In this document: positions 27,785-36,359 of the stretch, in pieces | Layout of the letters: each line of letters begins with the position of its first letter | How positions within the stretch are numbered: position 1 is the first letter of the stretch | Assembly: GCF_022788655.1 (NCBI RefSeq) | Contig: NZ_CP084951.1 | Location: 1,054,001-1,118,000 of the forward strand | Length of the DNA stretch: 64,000 bases | DNA from: Sulfitobacter indolifex | Lineage (GTDB): Bacteria > Pseudomonadota > Alphaproteobacteria > Rhodobacterales > Rhodobacteraceae | Direction of reading: 5' to 3' | The notes under the pieces: model-generated | What the model was told of the DNA's origin: nothing | Seen by the model: only the letters and a program-made list of their open reading frames with translations | Databases searched by the model: none | Program-made: the position numbers and the translations under genes

Positions 27785-28240
27785 ATGCTTGATGATCTGG
27801 ATCGCCGTATTCTGCGCTACTGGCAGGCAGAGCCGAGCCTAAGCCCCGGTGAGTTGGCGGAGCGCTGTAACATCACGGCTGGCAAGGCGGCGCGGCGGAT
27901 TGCGCGGTTGCAGGATCAAGGGATCGTTCAGGGCAGTGGTGTGGTGATTGATTGGGCGGCGCTTGGTTATGCGCTTGAGGTGTCCTTGCGGGTGACACTG
28001 GACAAGACGCAGGCCAATGCGTTTGACATCTTTATGGCAGAGGCACGGCAGGTGCCCGAGGTGATCGAGCTTCAGACGTTTCTGGGCCGGGTCGATCTGC
28101 GGCTGTCGATCATTGCGCGGGACATGGCGCATTATCAGCAAATCTACCGCAGCCGTATCCTGACCCTGCCGCATATCGCCGAGATTGAGGCGCTGATGCA
28201 TGTGGCGCGGATCAAGACGCAAGAGGGGCTGCCGCTGTGA
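27785..28240 (+). CDS. Lrp/AsnC-family regulator, first of a pair
   Basis: A 151-aa protein with an N-terminal winged helix-turn-helix (LDRRILRYWQAEPSLSPGELAERCNITAGKAARRIARLQDQG region) and a C-terminal RAM/AsnC ligand domain (QVPEVIELQTFLGRVDLRL). Its stop overlaps the GTG start of the second regulator, so both are made together and could form mixed oligomers. Divergence from ilvC suggests a role in branched-chain amino acid control; this is inference from position. Confidence 0.85.
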   Translation: MLDDLDRRILRYWQAEPSLSPGELAERCNITAGKAARRIARLQDQGIVQGSGVVIDWAALGYALEVSLRVTLDKTQANAFDIFMAEARQVPEVIELQTFLGRVDLRLSIIARDMAHYQQIYRSRILTLPHIAEIEALMHVARIKTQEGLPL

Positions 28241-28692
28241 TCGAGTTGGACGAGATCGACCGCGCCTTGCTGCGCGCATTGGCACGGGATGCGACGCAAA
28301 GTACGAGCGCCTTGGGCCGGCGGCTTGGTCTGTCGCAGCCTGCGACATGGCGGCGCATCAGGCGATTGGAAGAAGGCGGCGCGATTTCGGGTCGGCGGTT
28401 GCGGTTGAATGCCGAGGCTTTGGGTTTTGGCGTGACCGTTTTTCTGGGCATTAAACTGGCCACGCGGGGGCGGGTAAGTTTAGATGATTTTGAGCGGGCG
28501 GTGAGTGCTATTCCCGAGGTGCAGACTGTTGAGCACGTCTTGGGGCTTTTCGACTACCGGCTGCGGGTCGTGGCGCGGGATTTGCCTGATTTCGAACGCG
28601 TGCTGAGGCGGCGGATCATGACCCTGCCCGGCGCGGGAGAGGTGGAGGCCAATGTGCTTTTGAGCGAGGAGCGGTTGCCGGGGCCGCTTTAG
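28237..28692 (+). CDS. Lrp/AsnC-family regulator, second of a pair
   Basis: A 151-aa protein starting at GTG 28237, overlapping the previous stop. The winged helix region (LDEIDRALLRALARDATQSTSALGRRLGLSQPATWRRI) and AsnC domain (VQTVEHVLGLFDYRLRVVA) are clear. The two proteins of the pair have the same length but low identity. A class V aminotransferase gene follows 62 bp later on the same strand and may be a target. Confidence 0.85.
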   Translation: MIELDEIDRALLRALARDATQSTSALGRRLGLSQPATWRRIRRLEEGGAISGRRLRLNAEALGFGVTVFLGIKLATRGRVSLDDFERAVSAIPEVQTVEHVLGLFDYRLRVVARDLPDFERVLRRRIMTLPGAGEVEANVLLSEERLPGPL

Positions 28693-28754
28693 CCGCGAAT
28701 TGCCTTTTGCGGCGGCGGGCCATATGCCTTTGATCGAAAGATGGAGGAAGAACG

Positions 28755-29879
28755 ATGGCATTGCTCGACACGGTAGACCCAGCAGGGCTCGATGAATTCA
28801 GCGTGGTCTTTACCGACCGTTCGCTCAACCACATGTCAGCAGAGTTTCAGCAGGTCATGCGCGACCTCTCGGACTGGTTGGGTGAAGTGTACAACGCCGA
28901 TGCTGTGGCGCTGGTGCCCGGCGGCGGCACCTATGCGATGGAGGCCGTGGCGCGGCAGTTTGCGCGGGGCCAAGACGTGTTGGTGGTGCGCAACGGGTGG
29001 TTTTCCTATCGCTGGAGCCAGATTATTGAGAGCGCCGATTTGACCAACAGCGCCGAGGTGATGAAGGCGCGGATGCAAGGCAACGCCAGCCCCGCGCCCT
29101 TTGCGCCCGCACCAATCAACGAGGTCACCGCCGCGATCCGCGAAAGCAAGCCGCAGGTGGTGTTCGCACCGCATGTGGAAACGAGCTCAGGCATGATCTT
29201 GCCCGATGACTACATCAAAGAAATGGCCGCAGCGGCGCATGAGGTGGGCGCGTTGATGGTGCTGGATTGCATCGCGTCGGGCTGTGTCTGGGTTGATATG
29301 GAGGCGCTTGGCGTCGATGTGCTGATCTCGGCACCGCAAAAGGGGTGGAGCGCCTCGCCCTCGGCCGGGTTGGTGATGATGTCCGCACGGGCCGAGACGC
29401 GGCTTAATGAGACCACATCGGATAGTTTCGCCATCGACCTGCGCAAGTGGCGCGACATGATGAAAGCCTATGAAGCGGGCGGCCATGCCTATCACGCGAC
29501 CATGCCGACGGATGCGCTGCGTGTTTTCCGGGATACGGTGCGTGAGACCCGCGATTATGGGTTTGACCGGTTGAAAGAAGCGCAGTGGCGTTTGGGCGAA
29601 GCGGTGCGGGAGGCGTTGTCCGAAAGGGGCGTGACCTCGGTCGCTGCTGAGGGGTATGCAGCGCCGGGTGTGGTGGTCGGCTATACTACGGATCCCGATG
29701 TCCAAAACGGCAAGGCTTTTGCCGCCAAGGGCATGCAGATTGCTGCCGGGGTGCCCTTGCAGGTTGGCGAGCCGGATGATTTCCGCACCTTCCGTCTGGG
29801 GCTGTTCGGTCTGGATAAGCTCTATGATGTGGACGCGACCGTGGCGCGGCTGACGGCTGTGCTCGACGAGGTTTTGTAA
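28755..29879 (+). CDS. Class V aminotransferase family PLP enzyme
   Basis: A 374-aa fold-type I PLP enzyme. Visible are VPGGGTYAMEAVARQ (cofactor phosphate region), FAPHVETSSGMILPDDYI, the aspartate loop LMVLDCIASGCVWVDME, and the likely Schiff-base lysine in SAPQKGWSASPSAGLVMMS near residue 195. Relatives include serine-glyoxylate and alanine-glyoxylate aminotransferases and 2-aminoethylphosphonate transaminase; the substrate cannot be decided here. The start at 28755 follows GGAGGAAG. It is preceded by the Lrp pair and converges with the UbiH-like gene. Confidence 0.82.
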   Translation: MALLDTVDPAGLDEFSVVFTDRSLNHMSAEFQQVMRDLSDWLGEVYNADAVALVPGGGTYAMEAVARQFARGQDVLVVRNGWFSYRWSQIIESADLTNSAEVMKARMQGNASPAPFAPAPINEVTAAIRESKPQVVFAPHVETSSGMILPDDYIKEMAAAAHEVGALMVLDCIASGCVWVDMEALGVDVLISAPQKGWSASPSAGLVMMSARAETRLNETTSDSFAIDLRKWRDMMKAYEAGGHAYHATMPTDALRVFRDTVRETRDYGFDRLKEAQWRLGEAVREALSERGVTSVAAEGYAAPGVVVGYTTDPDVQNGKAFAAKGMQIAAGVPLQVGEPDDFRTFRLGLFGLDKLYDVDATVARLTAVLDEVL

Positions 29880-29885
29880 GATCAA

Positions 29886-29909
29886 CTGCGCCGCAGATCA
29901 GCGGCGCAG
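29886..29909. terminator. Hairpin between convergent aminotransferase and UbiH-like genes
   Basis: Perfect 9-bp stem CTGCGCCGC / GCGGCGCAG around a 6-base loop that contains the UbiH-like stop codon. It probably serves as a shared 3' structure; there is no T run. Confidence 0.55.
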
Positions 29910-31097
29910 GCCCAACCCCATTTGCATCAACATCTTGCGTACTTGGGGCAGGGCGTAAAGCGCATTGAGCCCCGCCGCACGCGCGTCGCGGGCCAGTGGG
30001 CTGCTGGCTTGGCTTGCCCGGTTCAGCAAATCTATCCCCCGCACTCTGAGCGCGATGTCAGCGTGGCGGGCCTTGTGGTAGGCCTCTAGCATGTCGGCAT
30101 CCCCCAGCGTTTCCGGCGTGGCGTGGGCTAGGTCCAGCAGGGTCGCCAGATCAGTGAGAGACATGTTTAGCCCCTGCGCGCCAATGGGAGGCAGCACATG
30201 CGCCGCCTCAGCCACCAGCGCCAACCGCTCACCAGAGAGGCGCTTGGCCTCTTGGCTGATGATCGGCCAAAGCGCGCGGGGGCTGGCGAGGGTGAGCGGC
30301 CCGAAGAGGTTGGCCGAGCGTGCCGTCGCTTCGGCCTCAAAAACGGCTGGGTCAAGCGTTGCACGGGCTTGGGTCGCGGGGCCGCTGTCCATCCAGACCA
30401 CGGCGGAACAAGGCATGCCGTCGCGGTCGGGCAGGGGGACGAGTGTGAAGGGGCCGCCGGAGCGGTGCACTTCGGTCGAGACATTCTCATGCGGGATCGG
30501 GTGGGTGACGCAAAAGGCCAGCGCCTTTTGCCCGTAGCGGCGGGTGGTGACCTCGATCCCAGCGGCTTCGCGCATCGGACTGTTGCGCCCATCGGCGGCG
30601 ATCACCAGCCGTGTTCTGATCCGGCTGCCGTCGCTCAGGCCCACGCGGGCCTCGCTTTGCCGGGTGAAGAGCGTCGTGGTGCCGGTGCCGGGGCGAAAAT
30701 TGACGTTGGGCAATTCGTTAAGGCGGGCGAGGATCTCGCGCCGCAGCAGCCAGTTGGGGAAATTCCAGCCGAAGGGGGCATCGGAGATATCGGCGGCATC
30801 GAACTCGCGGGTGACGCGGGGGCTCGGGTCTTCGCCGCCCGCATCGACGATCCGCATGATCTGCAAAGGGGCGGCATGCGGGGCGAGGCGGTCCCACAGG
30901 CCGGCGTCTTCCAGCAGCAGGCGGGCCGGTTGCAGCAGGGCGGTGGAGCGCATGTCGGCCCCTTTGGCGGCGGCATCCGTGACGGGCGGTGTAGGATCGA
31001 CGCAGATCACATCAAAGCCTGCCGCGCCGAAGGAGGCGGCTGCGGTCAGCCCGGCGATGCCGCCGCCGGAAATCAGAATATCGCAATCGAAAGTCAT
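29898..31097 (-). CDS. UbiH/UbiF/VisC-family FAD-dependent monooxygenase
   Basis: A 399-aa flavoprotein. The FAD-binding dinucleotide fold is at the N terminus (ILISGGGIAGLTAAASFGAAG), with the DG-type motif RLVIAADGRNSPMR in the middle. The second FAD motif reads LALVAEAAHVLPPIGAQGLNM, where the usual GDAAH is AEAAH. The family hydroxylates the ubiquinone ring or related aromatics; roseobacters have several copies and the exact position is not readable. Its start overlaps the HAD phosphatase stop by one base (TGATG), so they form an operon. Confidence 0.82.
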   Translation of the reverse strand: MTFDCDILISGGGIAGLTAAASFGAAGFDVICVDPTPPVTDAAAKGADMRSTALLQPARLLLEDAGLWDRLAPHAAPLQIMRIVDAGGEDPSPRVTREFDAADISDAPFGWNFPNWLLRREILARLNELPNVNFRPGTGTTTLFTRQSEARVGLSDGSRIRTRLVIAADGRNSPMREAAGIEVTTRRYGQKALAFCVTHPIPHENVSTEVHRSGGPFTLVPLPDRDGMPCSAVVWMDSGPATQARATLDPAVFEAEATARSANLFGPLTLASPRALWPIISQEAKRLSGERLALVAEAAHVLPPIGAQGLNMSLTDLATLLDLAHATPETLGDADMLEAYHKARHADIALRVRGIDLLNRASQASSPLARDARAAGLNALYALPQVRKMLMQMGLGLRR

Positions 31098-31744
31098 CAG
31101 CCCGCCACCCGTGTCAGGAAATCGCAGAGGTCTTGCGTATGGTAGTGGATGTGATCGCCTTCGCCACGTTCGGGGGCCACGTGCACTGTGCGCATCCCCA
31201 ACGCGTGGGGGGCGGCAAGGTTGCGCGGATCATCCTCGAACATGGCAGCGGCATTGGTCTGGAACCCGTCGATGCCAAAGACTTTGTCATAGGCCGCTGC
31301 TTCGGGTTTGGGCAGGAAATCGGCGTGTTCGACGCCGTAGACTGCGTCGAAAAGCCCGGTAAGCCCGCGCGCCTCCAGCACCCGCTCGGCGTAAGGAGCG
31401 CAGCCGTTGGTGTAGACGATGCGCCGCCCCGGTAAGACGCGGATTGCTTGGGCAAGCAGCGGATCAGGGGTCAGCCGATCCATCGGGATGTCATGTACAT
31501 CGGTAAGATAGGGGCCGGGATCGACGCCATGTTCGCGCATCAGGCCCGCGAGCGTGGTGCCATAGGTCTGCCAATAGTGCTGGCGCAGGTGGTTGGCCTC
31601 GGCCCTATCCACCTTGATGGCATTCATCACCCAATCGACCATGCGAGCTTCGATCAGATCGAAAAGCCGCGCCTCGGGCGGGTAGAGCGTCTGATCCAGG
31701 TCGAAAACCCAGGTAGTGACATGAGAGAAAGCATCGCGCGGCAT
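31097..31744 (-). CDS. HAD-family phosphatase, pyrimidine 5'-nucleotidase type
   Basis: A 215-aa haloacid dehalogenase-like hydrolase. Motif I WVFDLDQTLYP is near residue 15, motif II is IVYTNG, and motifs III/IV are the lysine in DFLPKPEAAAY and FEDDPRNL. The DLDQTLYP form is typical of the SDT1/YjjG-like pyrimidine 5'-nucleotidase group. The start at 31744 (MPRDAFSHV) is chosen because upstream residues are not conserved in type. It is divergent from the GntR gene and translationally coupled to the UbiH-like gene. Confidence 0.82.
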   Translation of the reverse strand: MPRDAFSHVTTWVFDLDQTLYPPEARLFDLIEARMVDWVMNAIKVDRAEANHLRQHYWQTYGTTLAGLMREHGVDPGPYLTDVHDIPMDRLTPDPLLAQAIRVLPGRRIVYTNGCAPYAERVLEARGLTGLFDAVYGVEHADFLPKPEAAAYDKVFGIDGFQTNAAAMFEDDPRNLAAPHALGMRTVHVAPERGEGDHIHYHTQDLCDFLTRVAG

Positions 31745-31844
31745 GGCGCAGAGGTAGGCCGAGACGGGCAGCCGTGCAAGCCCTCCCGGGTTGCGCATAT
31801 GGTCGCGGTGGGTAAGGTGGCGCAACTTTCAAGGACTGAGACGT

Positions 31845-32498
31845 ATGCCCGACGCCAAAACCGGCCCGACCGACGCCTATTCGATGATACTCGAGGCCAT
31901 CGACATCGGCACCTATCGCCCCGGTGATCGATTGGTGGAGAGCGAGCTGGCCGAGCGTTTCGGCGTCTCACGCACGCCGATTCGCGAGGCATTACAACGG
32001 CTTGAGACGCAATCTTTGTTGGTGCGCGATGGGCGCAGCCTGATCGTTGCCTCGCTGGATCACAACCAGATGGCCGAGCTTTATGTGGTCCGCGGCGAGT
32101 TGGAAGGGTTGGCCGCGCGGCTTGCGGCCCGCCATGCCACTGCGGAAGAGGTGCGCGTATTGCGTGAAATGGTGGATGCCGACAATGCGTTGGCGGGCAA
32201 TCCGAATGCGCTGGCACGGGCGAATAAGCGGTTTCATAAGCAGATCCATCTGGCCTCACACAATCGCTATTTAGTTCAGCAGCTTGACCTTGTGCATCGC
32301 TCGATGGCGCTGATGGCGACATCTTCGCTGGCGGTGGAGGGGCGCGGCGAGATTGCTCAGGCGGAACATGACCGGATCGTGCAAATGATCGAAGCCCGTG
32401 ACGAGGACGGTGCCGACGAGGCGCTGCGCACCCATATCTCTGTCGCGTTTATGACCCGGCTGAAGCAGGAAGCGGCCCGGCGCGAGGAAGAGTTTTAG
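31845..32498 (+). CDS. GntR-family regulator (FCD domain)
   Basis: A 217-aa regulator. The winged helix is at residues 10-75 (YRPGDRLVESELAERFGVSRTPIREALQRLE), followed by an all-helical FCD ligand domain with the metal/ligand histidines in RFHKQIHLASHN and the aspartate/His region near AEHDRIV. FadR-type members usually respond to carboxylic acids. Ligand and targets are unknown; it is divergent from the HAD/UbiH-like operon. Its 3' end overlaps the convergent glycosyltransferase gene by 50 bp. Confidence 0.88.
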   Translation: MPDAKTGPTDAYSMILEAIDIGTYRPGDRLVESELAERFGVSRTPIREALQRLETQSLLVRDGRSLIVASLDHNQMAELYVVRGELEGLAARLAARHATAEEVRVLREMVDADNALAGNPNALARANKRFHKQIHLASHNRYLVQQLDLVHRSMALMATSSLAVEGRGEIAQAEHDRIVQMIEARDEDGADEALRTHISVAFMTRLKQEAARREEEF

Positions 32499-34395
32499 GC
32501 GGCGTTTTCGCGCGCGCATCAGTGTGGGGCAGGGTTTGTCCATGGGCGGTTTTGTCCCAAAAATGTGGCCTGCGGTGGAGCTCATAGAGCGCTTTCGCGG
32601 CGGCGACGGCCCCCAACGCAAAATAAAGCGGCAGTGTGATGACCCATGGCAGCAGGTGCCGATGCCCGCGTTTTGACACGGCAAGACAAGAAACACCGAG
32701 GTTCAGCAGTTCCGACAGAATGAAGAGCGTAAAAATCGCTGTCATCATCGGCGGTCCCAGCCAATCTGTGACGGGGTGATACAGCCCAAAGAAACTAAGC
32801 CAGAGCGACCAGAGCAGCGGGGCGAGAGCGAATTGCGAAAATGTGGCAAGGAATATTGCCTGAACGCCTAAAAAACGCAGCAATCCTAAATCTTTTAGCA
32901 GCGCCCGCGGTCTGCGCATGTGGACAGACCATGTGACGAGATATCCCTTAAGCCAACGTGACCGTTGTCGCACCCATAGCCACGGACGGCAGTTGGCTTC
33001 CTCGTAGGTGGTGGTGGGTAAAAGTTCCGTCACATAGCCATGGCGCGCCAGCCGTAGGCCCAGATCGGCATCTTCGGTCACATTATGCGCATCCCACGCG
33101 CCGAGGTTTTGGAGAATATCGCGGCGAAAGAACAGGGTTGTTCCGCCCAGTGGCACGACCAGCCCCAGCCGAGCGATACCGGGAAGGATCACCCGCCACC
33201 ACGTGGCATATTCGATGGCAAAGCAGCGGGCCATCCAATTGCTGCGGCTGTTATAGAAGTCCAGAACTCCCTGTAAACATGCGACGTTTTCAGGTGCATT
33301 CTGAAAGCGGGTGACAACTTGTTCGATCTGGTCCGGCTCGGGCGCGTCCTCAGCATCCCACACGCCGATGATGTTGCCCCGGCAAAAGTCCAACGCGTAA
33401 TTCAAGGCGCGGGGCTTGGTTTTCAACGCGCCTGCGTTGGGCACTTCGATCACGTTGATCCAACCGGGCAGCTGGGTGCGTGCGATCGTACGGCGTGTAA
33501 TATGATCGCTTTCTTCAAGCACCAGAACCACCTCTAAAAGCGATTTTGGATAGGTCAGGCGGGAAAGCCTTGCGATCAACTCCTGCGCGATCTCTTTTTC
33601 GTGCAGCAAGGGCACAAGTATAGAGACGCGGGGCAGGCGAAATCCAGCTAGGTCTTCGGGCTTTGAAGGGATTGGCGACGAGCGCGCAAATGCCAGAGAT
33701 GCCCAAAGCGCCGCCCCCTTTAGGCCGCTGGTCATCAACAGTGTAAGGGTCGCCCAAATCAACATTAAGGACAACACTGCTGAAGGGAAAAGAACCAGCA
33801 GAGCAACAATGGTCCCCAATAGACCAATCGTTGAATACCGTCGTTTTCCCTGCTGCGCACCCCAGTTCCGGCAGCTTTCGGCCGCGGGCACGCGGGTCGC
33901 GGCCTGATGCGCAAGCTCTGTGACGTAGAGACGGCCAATCTGGGTTAACACTTGTTGCGGGTCGGCAATGACCAGTATCAAGGCTTCTCCTCTTTCACCC
34001 AGGGCCGTGCAAAACTGCGCGAAATCGCCGGGTCGTCCGGTGGCCACCAACAGTCGGTCGCCCAGTTCCAGCCAAGGAACCGCGCCGAATTGTAAGCAAA
34101 GGGCGACGGGGATTTGCCGAGACAGACGCGGGTCGGACGGGCTGCGGGTTAGATCGACAGGCTGTACACCATATTGCCGGGCCAGAGCTTTTACGACGTC
34201 ATCGGGCGACACCAGCCCTTCGGCTGCAAGGATCTCACCCAAAGGGGCGTCAATGCGGCGTTGCAGGGCCAGACCATGGAGCAGATCATCTGGTCCAATG
34301 ATCCCTGCGGCAACCAAATGCTGGCCCAACCGCATCCGGTGGGCGGGGGCGGCGGCAATGCGTGGTGCCGAAAGTTTCAGGCGAAGGTTGCTCAT
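32449..34395 (-). CDS. MshEN-domain family 2 glycosyltransferase
   Basis: A 648-aa fusion. Residues about 20-80 form an MshEN (GspE N-terminal) domain with its two tandem half-motifs, RLGQHLVAAGIIGPDDLL and LGEILAAEGLVSPDDVVKAL. This is the domain known to bind c-di-GMP. Two membrane helices follow (about 185-235), then a processive GT2 domain with VSILVPLLHEKE, DAEDAPEP, TEDADLGLRL and the QxxRW motif as QRSRWLKGYL. Three to four more membrane helices end the protein. It probably polymerises and exports an exopolysaccharide under c-di-GMP control. No other polysaccharide genes are adjacent. The 3' end overlaps the GntR gene. Confidence 0.82.
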   Translation of the reverse strand: MSNLRLKLSAPRIAAAPAHRMRLGQHLVAAGIIGPDDLLHGLALQRRIDAPLGEILAAEGLVSPDDVVKALARQYGVQPVDLTRSPSDPRLSRQIPVALCLQFGAVPWLELGDRLLVATGRPGDFAQFCTALGERGEALILVIADPQQVLTQIGRLYVTELAHQAATRVPAAESCRNWGAQQGKRRYSTIGLLGTIVALLVLFPSAVLSLMLIWATLTLLMTSGLKGAALWASLAFARSSPIPSKPEDLAGFRLPRVSILVPLLHEKEIAQELIARLSRLTYPKSLLEVVLVLEESDHITRRTIARTQLPGWINVIEVPNAGALKTKPRALNYALDFCRGNIIGVWDAEDAPEPDQIEQVVTRFQNAPENVACLQGVLDFYNSRSNWMARCFAIEYATWWRVILPGIARLGLVVPLGGTTLFFRRDILQNLGAWDAHNVTEDADLGLRLARHGYVTELLPTTTYEEANCRPWLWVRQRSRWLKGYLVTWSVHMRRPRALLKDLGLLRFLGVQAIFLATFSQFALAPLLWSLWLSFFGLYHPVTDWLGPPMMTAIFTLFILSELLNLGVSCLAVSKRGHRHLLPWVITLPLYFALGAVAAAKALYELHRRPHFWDKTAHGQTLPHTDARAKTPPKTLPRAGPLPASAGS

Positions 34396-34488
34396 CCCGG
34401 GCCTCGCTAAGGTTCCGGGGTGAGACTGGCAGGCGACCGTTAATCGAGAGTTAACAGTCGCCTATGCAATCAATACATGTAGTGAATT

Positions 34489-35649
34489 TTAAGCACTTCG
34501 CGCGGCCATAGCTTCGCTGAAACGCTCAAACAGGTAGTAGCTGTCCTGCGGGCCGGGGCTGGCTTCGGGGTGGTGCTGCACCGACCAAACCGGGCGGCCA
34601 TCGACGCGGATACCGCAGTTCGACCCGTCAAACAGCGACACATGCGTCTCGCGCACGCCTTCGGGCAGGGACTGGCCGTCGACCGCGAAGCCGTGGTTCA
34701 TTGAGGTGATCTCAACCTTGCCGGTGTCGTTGTCCTTTACGGGGTGGTTCGCGCCATGGTGCCCGTGGCTCATCTTGACGGTGGTGGCGCCAAGGGCCAG
34801 CGCCAGCATCTGGTGGCCAAGACAAATGCCAAAGACCGGCAGATCGGTTTTGTCGAGCACGTCGCGGATCATCGGCACAGCATAGACGCCGGTCGCCGCC
34901 GGATCGCCCGGACCGTTGGAGAGGAAAACACCGTCGGGCTCGTGGGCCATGATATCGTCGTAGGTGGCAGTCGCGGGCAGCACGGTCACGTCGCAGCCAG
35001 CAGAGGCAAGGCAGCGCAGGATATTGCGCTTGGCGCCATAGTCTACGGCGACCACCTTGTGCTTGGCTTCGGTCTGCGGCGCGTAGCCATCGGGCCATGC
35101 CCACCGCATCTCGTTCCAGCGGTAGGTCTGAGCACAGGTAACATCTTTGGCCAAGTCCATGCCTTCCAGACCTGCGAATTCGCGGGCCGAGGCGACCAGC
35201 GCTTCGATGTCGAAGTTGCCGTCGGGGTCATGCGCAAGGGCGGCGTGCGGCGCGCCTTGCTGGCGGATCGCGCGAGTCAGGCGACGGGTGTCGATGCCGC
35301 CGATGGCGATGCGGCCGCGTGCGGCCAGCCAATCCGACAGCGGCTGCACATTGCGCCAGCTGCTGGGCGTGGTTGGCATCCATTTGACGACCATACCTGC
35401 AGCGACCGGATCGCCGGTCTCGTCATCTTCGGGGTTGGTGCCAACATTGCCGATATGCGGGAAGGTAAAGGTCACGATCTGGCCCGCATAGGAGGGGTCG
35501 GTCATGATTTCTTGGTAACCGGTCATCGCGGTGTTGAAGCACAACTCCGCCACGGTTTGGCCAGTAGCGCCAAACCCCATACCGTAGAAAATCGATCCAT
35601 CCGCGAGGGCAAGGCAGGCGGTTGGGCGGGGGCGAGCAGGCGCGGACAT
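34489..35649 (-). CDS. carA: Carbamoyl-phosphate synthase small subunit
   Basis: A 386-aa glutamine amidotransferase subunit that feeds ammonia to CarB for arginine and pyrimidine synthesis. The N-terminal domain has GYQEIMTDPSYAGQIV and HIGNVGTNPEDDE. The class I GATase domain has the nucleophile in FGICLGHQMLALALG and the His-Glu pair in SVQHHPEASPGP. carB is not in the window. It is divergent from yqeY. Confidence 0.95.
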   Translation of the reverse strand: MSAPARPRPTACLALADGSIFYGMGFGATGQTVAELCFNTAMTGYQEIMTDPSYAGQIVTFTFPHIGNVGTNPEDDETGDPVAAGMVVKWMPTTPSSWRNVQPLSDWLAARGRIAIGGIDTRRLTRAIRQQGAPHAALAHDPDGNFDIEALVASAREFAGLEGMDLAKDVTCAQTYRWNEMRWAWPDGYAPQTEAKHKVVAVDYGAKRNILRCLASAGCDVTVLPATATYDDIMAHEPDGVFLSNGPGDPAATGVYAVPMIRDVLDKTDLPVFGICLGHQMLALALGATTVKMSHGHHGANHPVKDNDTGKVEITSMNHGFAVDGQSLPEGVRETHVSLFDGSNCGIRVDGRPVWSVQHHPEASPGPQDSYYLFERFSEAMAARSA

Positions 35650-35844
35650 GGGGCAGTCTCCGGGCAGAAGGGGGGCGGGTAAACGGGTGGCAACCTAATC
35701 CCGCGCGTACGCGGGGTCAATAGGCAGAGGGAAATGAGATATCCTTTTACATCAGCGACTTACCCATCGTCGCCCCCCATTGCTCCGCGCGAAGAGAGCA
35801 GGTAAGCTGCGCCCCTTGGATTAAGCGAAACACAGGAAACCACC

Positions 35845-36303
35845 ATGTCATTGCGGATGCGCATCTCAGATGCTTTGAAACAGGCTATGAAAGACAAGGC
35901 GGCGGACCGGCTTTCGACGCTGCGGCTGATCAATGCGGCGATCAAGGATAAGGACATTGCCGCCCGGGCAACCGGCAAGGACGACGGCGTGTCCGATGCC
36001 GAAGTGCTGAGCATCTTAAGCAAGATGGCCAAGCAACGCCAAGAATCGGCGCGCGCCTATGAAGAGGGTGGGCGGCTCGACCTTGCTGAGCGTGAGCGCG
36101 AAGAAGTCGAGGTGATCGAAGAATTTCTGCCACGGCAACTGACTGTGCCAGAGACCGCCGCTGCAGTGGATGACGCCATCAAAGAGATTGGCGCAACCTC
36201 GATCCGCGATATGGGCAAGGTCATGGGGCTGCTGAAAGAACGCTACACCGGTCAAATGGATTTTGGCGCTGTTGGGCCCGTCATTAAAGATCGCCTGAGC
36301 TAA
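35845..36303 (+). CDS. GatB/YqeY domain protein
   Basis: A 152-aa protein covering the whole YqeY family (RISDALKQAMKDKAADRLSTLRLINAAIKDK, then EFLPRQLT and the C-terminal DMGKVMGLLKERYTGQMDF). The domain resembles the tRNA-binding tail of GatB; its cellular role is uncertain. The start at 35845 follows CAGGAAA. A strong terminator follows the stop. Confidence 0.9.
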   Translation: MSLRMRISDALKQAMKDKAADRLSTLRLINAAIKDKDIAARATGKDDGVSDAEVLSILSKMAKQRQESARAYEEGGRLDLAEREREEVEVIEEFLPRQLTVPETAAAVDDAIKEIGATSIRDMGKVMGLLKERYTGQMDFGAVGPVIKDRLS

Positions 36304-36328
36304 ACTATTCAATACGCGGCCAGATTGA

Positions 36329-36359
36329 GGGGTTGGGCCAGTGGGCCCGGCCCCTTTTT
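36329..36359 (+). terminator. Intrinsic terminator after yqeY
   Basis: GGGG-TT-GGGCC pairs with GGCCC-GG-CCCC across a 3-4 base loop and is followed by TTTTT. It also lies just before the convergent DUF2244 stop. Confidence 0.85.

Noticed and set aside
27785-28692. Reading the Lrp pair as siroheme decarboxylase subunits (AhbA/AhbB or NirD/G type)
   Set aside because: Both have ordinary AsnC ligand-domain sequences, and no heme d1 or siroheme gene is near; divergent ilvC favours regulators.
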